Under the pieces are notes generated by a model that did not search any database, was not told where the DNA came from, and saw only the letters and a list, made by a program, of their open reading frames with translations. A DNA stretch of 64,000 nucleotides. Source: CBDBCU01 sp965203435. Its GTDB lineage: Bacteria > Chloroflexota > Dehalococcoidia > Lucifugimonadales > UBA3495. The translations under genes and the position numbers were made by a program. Position 1 is the first letter of the stretch. The number at the start of each line of letters is the position of its first letter. Shown one piece after another: positions 40,957 through 48,828 of this stretch. Where the stretch lies: contig CBDBCU010000008.1 of assembly GCA_965203435.1 (NCBI GenBank), positions 248,001-312,000 on the forward strand. Direction: 5' to 3'.

Positions 40957-41216
40957 CCGCTCGTCCTTCAACAAGTTCAGGATGAGCGGGGGAATGCCGG
41001 TCGACCGGTAATCCGCTCGTCCTTCAACAAGTTCCGGATGAGCGGGGGAATGCCGGCCGCCGGCAATCCGCCCGTCCTTCAACGCAGTTCAGGATGAGCG
41101 GGGGAATGCCGGTCGACCGGTAATCCGCCCGTCCTTCAACAAATTCAGGATGAGCGGGGGAATGCCGGTCGACCGGTAATCCGCTCGTCCTTCAACAAGT
41201 TCCGGAGGGGCGGAAC
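40957..41216. repeat. tandem array of ~56-bp units built from the GTTCAGGATGAGCGG repeat
   Basis: About 4.6 head-to-tail units, each CCGCTCGTCCTTCAACAAGT plus TCAGGATGAGCGGGGGAATG plus CCGGTCGACCGGTAAT, with a few base changes per unit (for example GGCCGCCGGCA in unit 2). Two nested palindromes per unit (GTCC...GGAT-type and CCGGTCGACCGG) would form hairpins. It fills most of the 402-bp gap between two convergent genes. Confidence 0.9.
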
Positions 41217-41274
41217 GAATACCGCGCAGCAGTCCCAACAGTTGCAGCAGTCCCAACAGTTATAGTACGGACCG

Positions 41275-41300
41275 AGCCCCGGCCGCTGGCGGCCGGGGCT
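41275..41300. terminator. bidirectional hairpin terminator between convergent genes
   Basis: AGCCCCGGCCGC / GCGGCCGGGGCT stem with a tiny loop, followed by TTTGCGGTTT, 43 bp before the stop of the CaiB-family gene. Confidence 0.75.
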
Positions 41301-41342
41301 TTGCGGTTTCCCTTGCCGGGGGGTAGAAACCTGTTGTCCCCC

Positions 41343-42557
41343 CTAGCCCGGCACTTCGTCGTAGTGGTCGAACTCGGCGATTACTTTGGATTCCCGCAGT
41401 TGGGCCACTTCCTCGGGGCTGTAGCCCAGCAGGTCGGTCAGCACTTCGGCGTTGTGTTCCCCCACCTGGGGAGTGCTGCCCACCACCGCCGGAGTGCGGC
41501 TGAAATGCCAGAAATCCCCGGAGACGGCAATGGTGCCGGCCAGAAAGTCCGGCACTTCCTGCAAGGCGCCGCGTTCCCAGGGATGGGGGTCGGCGGCCGC
41601 TTGGGGAATGGTGTTCACCGGGGCCGCCACCACATCGTGGCGGGTGAAGTGGGCGATGACTTCGGCCATCGTCAAGTCGGCCATCAATTCCCGCATGGCG
41701 GCGTTGATGGCTTCCCCGTTATTGGCCCGCTCGTGGCGGGTGGTAAAGCGGGGATCCTCTAGCCACTCCGGCTTGCCCAGGGCATTGCAGACCCGATGCC
41801 AGTGATGCTGGTCTCCGGCGGCAATCAGCACCCAGCCGTCCTTGCAGGGATAAGTGCCGCTGGGGGGAGCCGCCGATTCGCCGCGCCGGGGTTCCACTCC
41901 GGCTCCGTGATAGGCGGTGACCGGAATTTCGGTGTAGCTGTAGCCGGTGTCGGCCAGGCACACATCGATGCACTGCCCCTCGCCGGAGGTTTCCCGCTCG
42001 TGCAGGGCGGCCAAAGTGCCGATGGCGGCGTGCAGGGCCGTGGTGCGGTCGATAATCGGCACGCCGGCCCGAATCGGCGGACTGCCCTCCGGCCCGGTAA
42101 TCATAGCGATGCCGGACATGGTCTGCCCGATGGGGTCGTAGCCAATCTGATCCCGGTAGGGGCCGAACTGCCCGTAGGCCGAGACATTGACCATAATGAT
42201 CCGGGGGTTCAGGGCCTTCAGGGTCTCGTAGCCGAAACCCATCGTTTCGATGGTGCCGGGGCGGAAGTTCTGGAGCAGGACATCGGAAACCTGGACCAGT
42301 TTCCGCAGGGCTTCCTTGCCCTCCTCTTTCCGCAGGTCCATACTCAGCGACTTCTTGCCGCTGTTATACTGCACCCAGTAGGCGCTCTGCTTCCGCACCC
42401 AGGGGCCGTGATAGCGGGTTTCCTCGCCGCCCAGACGCTCGACTTTGATGACCTCGGCGCCCAGGCGGGCCAGCACCTGGGCGCAACGCGGCCCGGCCTG
42501 ATGCCGGCCCAGGTCAATGACGCGAATGCCGCTCAAGGGACTCGTGGTTTCTGCCAT
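41343..42557 (-). CDS. CaiB/BaiF (family III) CoA-transferase
   Basis: 404 aa from the ATG at 42557 (AAGGGGTG upstream). It starts PLSGIRVIDLGRHQAGPRCA QVLARLGAEVIKVER, the typical family III opening. GKKSLSMDLRKEEGKEALRK, QNFRPGTIETMGFGYE and AYGQFGPYRDQIGYDPIGQTMSGIA contain the conserved Asp that forms the aspartyl-CoA intermediate (IGYDPIGQ). LIAAGDQHHWHRVCNALGKPE follows. The family moves CoA between carboxylic acids; the substrate cannot be inferred (carnitine, formyl/oxalyl, mesaconyl and others are possible). It is monocistronic, next to a defence island. Confidence 0.92.
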   Translation of the reverse strand: MAETTSPLSGIRVIDLGRHQAGPRCAQVLARLGAEVIKVERLGGEETRYHGPWVRKQSAYWVQYNSGKKSLSMDLRKEEGKEALRKLVQVSDVLLQNFRPGTIETMGFGYETLKALNPRIIMVNVSAYGQFGPYRDQIGYDPIGQTMSGIAMITGPEGSPPIRAGVPIIDRTTALHAAIGTLAALHERETSGEGQCIDVCLADTGYSYTEIPVTAYHGAGVEPRRGESAAPPSGTYPCKDGWVLIAAGDQHHWHRVCNALGKPEWLEDPRFTTRHERANNGEAINAAMRELMADLTMAEVIAHFTRHDVVAAPVNTIPQAAADPHPWERGALQEVPDFLAGTIAVSGDFWHFSRTPAVVGSTPQVGEHNAEVLTDLLGYSPEEVAQLRESKVIAEFDHYDEVPG

Positions 42558-42673
42558 TTGCAACACCCCTTTCCGATAATCTGCCCGAAAGTGTCCGCCG
42601 CCTAATTTACCACCCCTTTCGGAAAAGGGCAAGGGGCGGGAAGGGATGGGTTTTTGGGGGATAGGATTTGGGG

Positions 42674-42702
42674 TTGCATTTCGGTTTAACCGCCTTTATA
42701 CT
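42674..42702 (+). promoter_or_regulatory. promoter of mcrBC
   Basis: TTGCAT (42674-42679), 17-bp spacer, TATACT (42697-42702). GGAGG follows 8 nt before the ATG at 42722. Confidence 0.65.
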
Positions 42703-42721
42703 GCCGGCTGGAGGTTTCTTT

Positions 42722-44524
42722 ATGAGTGCCAGAAGGACGGGGGACGGCGTCGAGCAGGTCTATACTGCGGCTCAGCAGTGGGTGCGTTGCGCCTTGGAGT
42801 CGGACGACTCCCTCTTTACGCCCGGCGAGCCTATCTGGACGCCCGAACTGCTGGGCGAGACTTACCCTTGGTTTCTGGACCGGCCTGACCAAGGCGGGGG
42901 TGGGTACATTGAAAAACTAGAGGGCCAACTGGTCCACAGCCGCGAGGGTCGTGCCCCGCCGGGGGTGTGCCAGTTGATTGCGGAAGCCCTCTACTTCGTG
43001 TACCTTATGCCCCATCAGGTGAGCATAAAGGGGTCGACGAAGCGAGCGCGGGTTAATCGGGTGCTGGAGTGGGCTGGTCAGGGATTGGAGGTGCCTACTC
43101 CACTCGTTGCCGGCTTGGCGCCTGGTATTGCCCGAATTGGCCGTGCGGTTTCCTCCGGGATCGCTGCTTACATTGGATTCATCGTCGAGTTTGTTGAACA
43201 GTGGAAGCAACAAGCCCCGAGCGAAATTGAAGTCAGGTTGAGAGATCCTTGGGAGTTCAAGAAGTTCGTGATGGGAGTCAACTTCCGTAGCGAACTTTTG
43301 AGTAATTCCGGGTACGCAGCCAAGACTAGCGTCCAACGCCACGCTATCCTCCACCTCGTACACCCCGACACCTTCGAGGGGATAGTTTCGGACGGTTATA
43401 AGGCTACGATTGTAGCCGCGGACAAATTGGCGCATTATGTCACTACCAGTGACGACGATGTTGACCGCAAAATTGGTCAGATCCGCCAAGCCCTCGAAAC
43501 CAATATCCGGAAAGATTTCCAGTTCTGGGATGACGACATCCGGGTGCTTTGGGATCCCTCTAAAGCCCTACAGAACGGGGACGGGCCGAAACCGCCGGAA
43601 CCGACGGGCTTGCAACCCCTAGCCGCCAAAACCTACCTGCCCGTCGATTTTCTCCAGGGAATCGAGCAGTTGCTGGCGGAAAAGCGGCAGGTTATTTTCC
43701 AGGGGCCGCCGGGTACCGGCAAAACTTTCGTGGCCCGGGAATTGGCCCGGGTTTTGGCCGGCGGCGATGCGGATGCCGACAACCGGGTTACGCTGGTGCA
43801 GTTCCATCCCTCTTACGCCTACGAGGATTTTGTGCAGGGTTTCCGACCCAAGCCGTCGGATGCCGGGCAAGTCGGTTTCACTTTGCGGAAGGGGCCGTTG
43901 CTGCGGGCGGCGGAACGGGCGGAAAAGGATCCGGAGGCCAAGCACTACCTCATCATCGATGAAATAAACCGGGGCAACTTGGCGGCGGTGTTCGGGGAAT
44001 TGTATTTCCTGCTGGAGTATCGGGGCGCAAAGATGCAGCTCCAATACTCCGAGGATGCCTTTTCCCTGCCGGAAAACCTGTTCATTATCGGGACGATGAA
44101 CACGGCCGACCGTTCCATCGCCCTGGTGGACTTGGCCCTGCGCCGCCGCTTCTACTTCGTAGAGTTTAGCCCGGACGCGGATCCGGTCAAGGACGTCCTC
44201 AGCAAATGGTTGCAGAAAAATGCCCCGCAGGTGGCATGGGTGGACGGTGTCGTGAAGCGGGCCAACGAACTGCTGAGTGATTCCGATGCCGCCCTCGGGC
44301 CGAGCTACTTTATGCAGGATAACCTCACGGCGGATAAGGTAGCTCTGATTTGGAAGCATAGCGTACTTCCGTATATCGAGGAGCGGTTGTACGGCAACGA
44401 CGACGTCCGTACTAACTTTGACTTGGAGCGTCTGAAGGGGCAGGTTTCCAGTCAGCCCGGGGAGGGCGATACCGCTGATTCGAGTGGAGCGGCCGGGAAC
44501 GAATCCGGCAATGGCGAGGAGTAA
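42722..44524 (+). CDS. mcrB: McrB-like GTPase/AAA+ restriction subunit
   Basis: 600 aa. The AAA+ module has Walker A FQGPPGTGKTFVARELA (residues 328-335), VTLVQFHPSYAYEDFVQGFR, Walker B HYLIIDEINRGNLAAVFGEL and sensor FIIGTMNTADRSIALVDLAL RRRF. MNxxD (here MNTADRS) is the McrB-specific GTP-recognition motif. The N-terminal ~300 residues are a separate domain (VRLRDPWEFKKFVMGVNFRS, ATIVAADKLAHYVTTSDDDV) likely to recognise modified DNA. The stop overlaps the mcrC ATG (TAATG). McrBC translocates and cleaves DNA carrying modified cytosines. It is intact, with its own promoter. Confidence 0.92.
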   Translation: MSARRTGDGVEQVYTAAQQWVRCALESDDSLFTPGEPIWTPELLGETYPWFLDRPDQGGGGYIEKLEGQLVHSREGRAPPGVCQLIAEALYFVYLMPHQVSIKGSTKRARVNRVLEWAGQGLEVPTPLVAGLAPGIARIGRAVSSGIAAYIGFIVEFVEQWKQQAPSEIEVRLRDPWEFKKFVMGVNFRSELLSNSGYAAKTSVQRHAILHLVHPDTFEGIVSDGYKATIVAADKLAHYVTTSDDDVDRKIGQIRQALETNIRKDFQFWDDDIRVLWDPSKALQNGDGPKPPEPTGLQPLAAKTYLPVDFLQGIEQLLAEKRQVIFQGPPGTGKTFVARELARVLAGGDADADNRVTLVQFHPSYAYEDFVQGFRPKPSDAGQVGFTLRKGPLLRAAERAEKDPEAKHYLIIDEINRGNLAAVFGELYFLLEYRGAKMQLQYSEDAFSLPENLFIIGTMNTADRSIALVDLALRRRFYFVEFSPDADPVKDVLSKWLQKNAPQVAWVDGVVKRANELLSDSDAALGPSYFMQDNLTADKVALIWKHSVLPYIEERLYGNDDVRTNFDLERLKGQVSSQPGEGDTADSSGAAGNESGNGEE

Positions 44525-45750
44525 TGCTCCCGATTGACTTGCGGGAATATGAGTGGAGCAAGCCCATCACTCTTTGCCCGGAGGAATTGGACACGCTCCT
44601 CTCGCTCGATGCAGATATTGACTATCGCATTGAGCGGGACGATTCCTACCGGCTGAAACCCGGCGCCATCGTTGGCGCAGTTAATGCCGGGAACCTGTCG
44701 CTGCGGATCCAGCCCAAGCTAGATGTGCTGCAACTGCTGTCGCTGGCGTGCTATGCCATCCGGTTTTTCATTCCCAACAAAAGCATTTTCGAGTTTGAGC
44801 AGGCTGACGCCTTGCCGGACATATTGGCCCGCGCTCTGGCCACGGCGGCGCAACGGGCCTTTGCGCGGGGATTGCTCCACGGCTACCGCCGGCGGGATGA
44901 ATCCCTCTATACGGTGCGGGGACGGATCCGGTTTGACGAACAGTTGCGCCGCCGTTTCAATATGCCGTTGCCGGTCGCGGTGCGGTATAACGAGTTCACC
45001 GACGACATATTAGCCAATCGTATGGTAAAGGCGGCGGCCTACCGGCTGCGGCAGATGGGGTTGCGCTCTGCGGAAGCGCGCCGGGGTCTGGAAAAGGTGG
45101 CCGGGGTTCTCTATAATGTGTCTTGGGAGGAATATCCCGCCAACGCCGTGCCGGAGGTGCCTTTTGACCGGCTTAGCGAACACTATCGGGATGTAGTGGG
45201 GCTGTCCCGGCTAATCCTGCGGCACAGCGCCTTTGAGGCGACCCGGGGGACGGTGCGGGCTGCCGGTTTCCTGATGGATATGAACCAGGTCTTTCAGGAG
45301 TTCGTAACGGTAGCCTTGCAGGAAACCCTGCCGGCATCCGCCAGGACCTTCGGTCAAAGCAGCATTGCCAGCCTGGATGACGGCGACGCCCACGCGATAA
45401 AGCTCCTTCCCGACCTGGTATGGCGGGAGGGCGGCAAACCTTGTTTCGTGGGGGATGTAAAATACAAAAACCTGACCCGCGAATCCGATAATAACCACAT
45501 TCCCAATTCGGATTTGTACCAGTTGCTGGCCTATGTTACCGCCCTTAACCTGCCCGGCGGTATGCTGATTTATGCCCAGGGGGAAGCGGAAACGGCGGAT
45601 TACACTGTAAGGCATTGCGGCAAGGCGCTGAAAGTAGCCGCCCTGGATTTGTCCGGCACTCTGGAACAAACCCTTAACCGCGCCCGGGAATTGGCAAATC
45701 AGATAAGGGCCTTGCGGGATGCGGCCAGGGCAATCCGCCGCGCGGCCTGA
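44524..45750 (+). CDS. mcrC: McrC-like restriction endonuclease subunit
   Basis: 408 aa, translationally coupled to mcrB by a one-base overlap. The N-terminal half (VGAVNAGNLSLRIQPKLDVLQLL, FARGLLHGYRRRDESLYTVR GRI) is typical of McrC. The C-terminal PD-(D/E)xK nuclease is seen as IKLLPDLVWREGGKPCFVGD VKYKN, where D and D-x-K form the active site, followed by SDLYQLLAYVTAL with the conserved QxxxY helix. It cleaves DNA when activated by McrB. All key residues are present. Confidence 0.93.
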   Translation: MLPIDLREYEWSKPITLCPEELDTLLSLDADIDYRIERDDSYRLKPGAIVGAVNAGNLSLRIQPKLDVLQLLSLACYAIRFFIPNKSIFEFEQADALPDILARALATAAQRAFARGLLHGYRRRDESLYTVRGRIRFDEQLRRRFNMPLPVAVRYNEFTDDILANRMVKAAAYRLRQMGLRSAEARRGLEKVAGVLYNVSWEEYPANAVPEVPFDRLSEHYRDVVGLSRLILRHSAFEATRGTVRAAGFLMDMNQVFQEFVTVALQETLPASARTFGQSSIASLDDGDAHAIKLLPDLVWREGGKPCFVGDVKYKNLTRESDNNHIPNSDLYQLLAYVTALNLPGGMLIYAQGEAETADYTVRHCGKALKVAALDLSGTLEQTLNRARELANQIRALRDAARAIRRAA

Positions 45751-45995
45751 GGGTATAATTCCCGTTGCGGCAGCAGGCAACCCGGGCCTTGCCGCCCATT
45801 ATATCCCCCCATCTTGACGCCGCTATCCCCTACCGGCTATCATTGCCCCAACTATAAAAATACCCCTTGGCGATGGCCGGTTTTGCGGTCGGCTTTTGCG
45901 GGGCAAGGGCGGGCGGCCGCAATAGCCCGCTGTCTAGCCGGGTTGCCCGGCGGCCGGCGGGGCCCGTTGAAAATCTGATAAAGGGAGCGAACCTG

Positions 45996-46649
45996 ATGCT
46001 GCGCTTTGTCGAGGAAATAGTCCTGCTGCTGCTCCGGGATGAGGGCGGGCGCTTGGCCCGGGTGCCGGCCTGGTCTCTGAACTACGCCCTGGCCGGGGGG
46101 GCCCTGATGGACCTGGCCATGGAAAACCGCATCGACACCGATCCGGAAAGCCTGATTCTGATTGACGCCGCCCCGGTGGGCGACAACATCCTGGATCCGG
46201 TGCTGGCCCGCATTGCGGCCGCGGAGGAAAAGCACGACGCCGCCTATTGGCTGGATCGCATTGCCGACGGGGCCGAGGTCATCTACGAGGCGGCCTTGGA
46301 GCGGCTGGTGCAGGGGGGGATTCTGGAACGGCGGGATGACCGCCTTTTGTGGGTGTTCCGCTCCCGGCGCTATCCGGCGGTGGACGGGGTGGCCGAGCGG
46401 GAGGTGAAGTTGCGGATTATGGGGGTGCTGTTCAGCGATGAAATTCCCGACCCCCGGGATATAATGCTGATTTGCCTGGCCGATGCCTGCGGCATTTTCA
46501 GCCACTTGCTGACCCGGCGGGAGCTGAACCAGGTAACGGAGCGCATTGAGGAGGTGCGCCGTTTTGACCTCATCGGCCAAGCCATGAGCCAGGCCATCCA
46601 GGACATTGAAATATCGGTAGCGGCGTCGGTGCAGCAGTATATGCACTGA
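45996..46649 (+). CDS. GPP34 (GOLPH3/VPS74-like) family phosphoprotein
   Basis: 217 aa from the ATG at 45996 (AAAGGGAG upstream). The family pattern is clear: LRFVEEIVLLLLRDEGGRLA, WSLNYALAGGALMDLAMENR ID, LVQGGILERRDDRLLWVFRS RRYP and REVKLRIMGVLFSDEIPDPR D. In eukaryotes GOLPH3 binds PI4P; bacterial members are common in Actinobacteria and Chloroflexota and their roles are unclear. It lies between mcrBC and the RecQ-PRTase operon in the same orientation. That placement may be chance or may tie it to the island. A TATAAT at 45754-45759 could be its distant promoter. Confidence 0.85.
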   Translation: MLRFVEEIVLLLLRDEGGRLARVPAWSLNYALAGGALMDLAMENRIDTDPESLILIDAAPVGDNILDPVLARIAAAEEKHDAAYWLDRIADGAEVIYEAALERLVQGGILERRDDRLLWVFRSRRYPAVDGVAEREVKLRIMGVLFSDEIPDPRDIMLICLADACGIFSHLLTRRELNQVTERIEEVRRFDLIGQAMSQAIQDIEISVAASVQQYMH

Positions 46650-46703
46650 GGGGGGAGTGGGGCGGGTCACTATCCCTACAAAGACGGCGCCGGTTTCCCT
46701 CAA

Positions 46704-46751
46704 TTAGTGACGCCGGGTTGCTTGACAATCCGGCCGCCCCGTCTTTAACAT
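46704..46751 (+). promoter_or_regulatory. promoter with TTAGTGACGCC element upstream of the RecQ-PRTase/DprA operon
   Basis: TTAGTGACGCC (46704-46714), consensus TTGACA (46722-46727), 18-bp spacer, TAACAT (46746-46751). The upstream element is at the same distance from -35 as in the promoters at 9788, 37464 and 39977. Confidence 0.6.
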
Positions 46752-46779
46752 ACCGGCATCCGTCCCGAGGATTTTGGCA

Positions 46780-48825
46780 ATGGACTATAACGCGCCCCGC
46801 GCCCTAGAGTTACTGCGCCTTGGTTCCGGCCTTCCCGAGGCTGAATTTCGGGAAAGCCAAGAGGATGCCATTCGCCATATCGTAGAGGGCAAGGGTAAGT
46901 TGCTGGTCGTGCAAAAGACCGGCTGGGGCAAAAGCTTTGTCTATTTCATTGCCGCCAAGCTGCTCCGGGAAAGCGGCGCCGGCCCGGCTCTGCTGATTTC
47001 GCCCTTGCTGTCCCTGATGCGGAATCAGATTGCCGCCGCCAAGCGGATGGGGGTTGTCGCGGAAACCATCAATTCCAGCAACACGGCGGATTGGGAGGGC
47101 GTCGAAACCCAATTGCAGAACGACTCCGTGGATGTTCTGCTTATCGCTCCCGAGCGGCTGGCTAATGACGACTTCCGCGAGCAGGTTCTCCCCTGCATTG
47201 CGGGGCGGGTGGCGCTGCTGGTCATCGATGAAGCCCACTGCATTTCCGACTGGGGGCATGATTTCCGCCCCGATTACCGGCGGATTGAGCGGACGGTACG
47301 CAACTTGCCGGCCAACATTCAGATTTTGGGAACGACGGCGACGGCTAACAATCGGGTTATGGACGACTTGGTGGAAATCCTTGGCCCGGATATTGCCGTT
47401 ATGCGGGGCGACCTGAATCGTCCCTCCCTTTTCCTGCAAACCCTTACTATGGACAGCCAAGTAGAACGCCTGGCTTGGCTGGCTGAGCGGTTGGCGGCAA
47501 TTCCCGGCTCCGGCATTATTTACACGCTGACCGTCCGGGATGCCGAGCAAGTAACCCGTTGGCTCCAATCCTGCGGGCTGGAGGTGGAATCCTATACCAG
47601 TCAATCCGAGGGACGAGAACACTTGGAGCAGGAATTGCTGGGCAATCAGGTCAAGGCTCTGGTGGCAACCGTGGCCTTGGGCATGGGCTTTGACAAACCG
47701 GACCTTGCCTTTGTCATCCACTACCAAACGCCCGGGTCGGTGGTGCATTACTATCAGCAGGTTGGCCGGGCCGGGCGCAGCGTGGACTCCGCTTATGGAG
47801 TGCTGTTGAGCGGCGTTGAGGATACGGAAATTACGGATTTTTTCATTCGCAGCGCTTTTCCGACCCGAGGGGAAGTCGGGCAAATCCTCGCGGCCCTCGG
47901 GGAATCTCCCCAAGGACTGACTTTTTCGGAGATTGCGGCGGAAGTAAATGTCCGCTGGAGTCGCATCGAGCAGGCCGTTAAACTGTTGTCCCTGGAAGCG
48001 CCGGCCCCCCTGGCCCGGCAAGGCAGCCGGTGGCGGTTGACGGCCGCGCGGCTGAGCAACGAGTTTTGGGAACGCGCGGAACGGCTGACGGCTTTGCGCT
48101 ACGCCGAGCAGCAGCAGATGCAGGAATATGTGGCTTTGGATTCGGGCCACATGGAATTTCTGATCCGGGCGTTGGACGGCAACCCGGAAAATATCCAACA
48201 GCCGGACTTGCCCCCGCTACCGGCGGAAGTAAAACCGGAAACCGTGCATCAGGCCGTCGAATTTCTGCGGCGTACCAGCCGACCGATTAACCCGCGCAAG
48301 CGATGGGCCAATCGCCGCCACATTCCGGCGGCGCAACAAGCCCAAATCGGCCGCGTCCTCTGCTATTGGGGCGATGCCGGCTGGGGCGAGTTGGTGCGTT
48401 CCGGCAAGTATCGGGATAACCGCTTTGCCGACGACCTGGTTTCCGCCTCCGCCCAATTGATCCGGGAATGGAGTCCGCAACCGGCGCCAACCTGGGTGGC
48501 TTGTATTCCCTCCCGGAAACATCCCGGATTGGTGCCGGATTTTGCCCAACGCCTGGCTAAGGCTCTGGATTTGCCTTTCCGGGCCGCGCTGGTCAAGACC
48601 CAAGACCGGCCGCCGCAGAAAGAGATGGCGAACAGCGTCCAGCAAGCCCGCAATGTGGAGGGATCGCTGAGCGTTGTAGGGGATTCCGTGATGCCCGGCC
48701 CGGTTTTGCTGGTGGACGATATGGTGGATTCCAAATGGACTTTCACCGTTGCGGCCCCGCTGCTGCGCGCGGCCGGTTGCAACGCCGTGTTTCCCTATGC
48801 GCTGGCGGATACCGGAACGGGGTAG
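46780..48825 (+). CDS. RecQ-like helicase fused to a phosphoribosyltransferase domain
   Basis: 681 aa. RecQ motifs: LLVVQKTGWGKSFVYFIAAK LL (Walker A, 47-52), LVIDEAHCISDWGHDFRPDY RRI (DEAH at 150-153), ILGTTATANN, ATVALGMGFDKPDLAFVIHY, YYQQVGRAGRS. A winged-helix-like region follows (~390-520). The Zn/HRDC modules of typical RecQ are not obvious. The last ~130 residues hold TWVACIPSRKHPGLVPDFAQ RLAKAL and PVLLVDDMVDSKWT (642-655), the PRPP-binding motif of ComFC-like phosphoribosyltransferases. Only 3 bp separate it from the DprA gene. The helicase-PRTase-DprA set resembles ComFA/ComFC/DprA, the ssDNA-handling proteins of competence, in a new arrangement. Confidence 0.88.
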   Translation: MDYNAPRALELLRLGSGLPEAEFRESQEDAIRHIVEGKGKLLVVQKTGWGKSFVYFIAAKLLRESGAGPALLISPLLSLMRNQIAAAKRMGVVAETINSSNTADWEGVETQLQNDSVDVLLIAPERLANDDFREQVLPCIAGRVALLVIDEAHCISDWGHDFRPDYRRIERTVRNLPANIQILGTTATANNRVMDDLVEILGPDIAVMRGDLNRPSLFLQTLTMDSQVERLAWLAERLAAIPGSGIIYTLTVRDAEQVTRWLQSCGLEVESYTSQSEGREHLEQELLGNQVKALVATVALGMGFDKPDLAFVIHYQTPGSVVHYYQQVGRAGRSVDSAYGVLLSGVEDTEITDFFIRSAFPTRGEVGQILAALGESPQGLTFSEIAAEVNVRWSRIEQAVKLLSLEAPAPLARQGSRWRLTAARLSNEFWERAERLTALRYAEQQQMQEYVALDSGHMEFLIRALDGNPENIQQPDLPPLPAEVKPETVHQAVEFLRRTSRPINPRKRWANRRHIPAAQQAQIGRVLCYWGDAGWGELVRSGKYRDNRFADDLVSASAQLIREWSPQPAPTWVACIPSRKHPGLVPDFAQRLAKALDLPFRAALVKTQDRPPQKEMANSVQQARNVEGSLSVVGDSVMPGPVLLVDDMVDSKWTFTVAAPLLRAAGCNAVFPYALADTGTG

Positions 48826-48828
48826 GTT

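Noticed and set aside
40957..41216. CRISPR-like array of regularly spaced repeats
   Set aside because: The segments between the repeats are the same sequence in each unit (CCGGTCGACCGGTAAT with few changes), not unique spacers, and no cas gene is near. It is a tandem repeat.
45754..45759. TATAAT after mcrC as the promoter of the GPP34 gene
   Set aside because: It lies about 240 bp from the start with no matching -35 box. It is mentioned in the gene entry but not listed separately.
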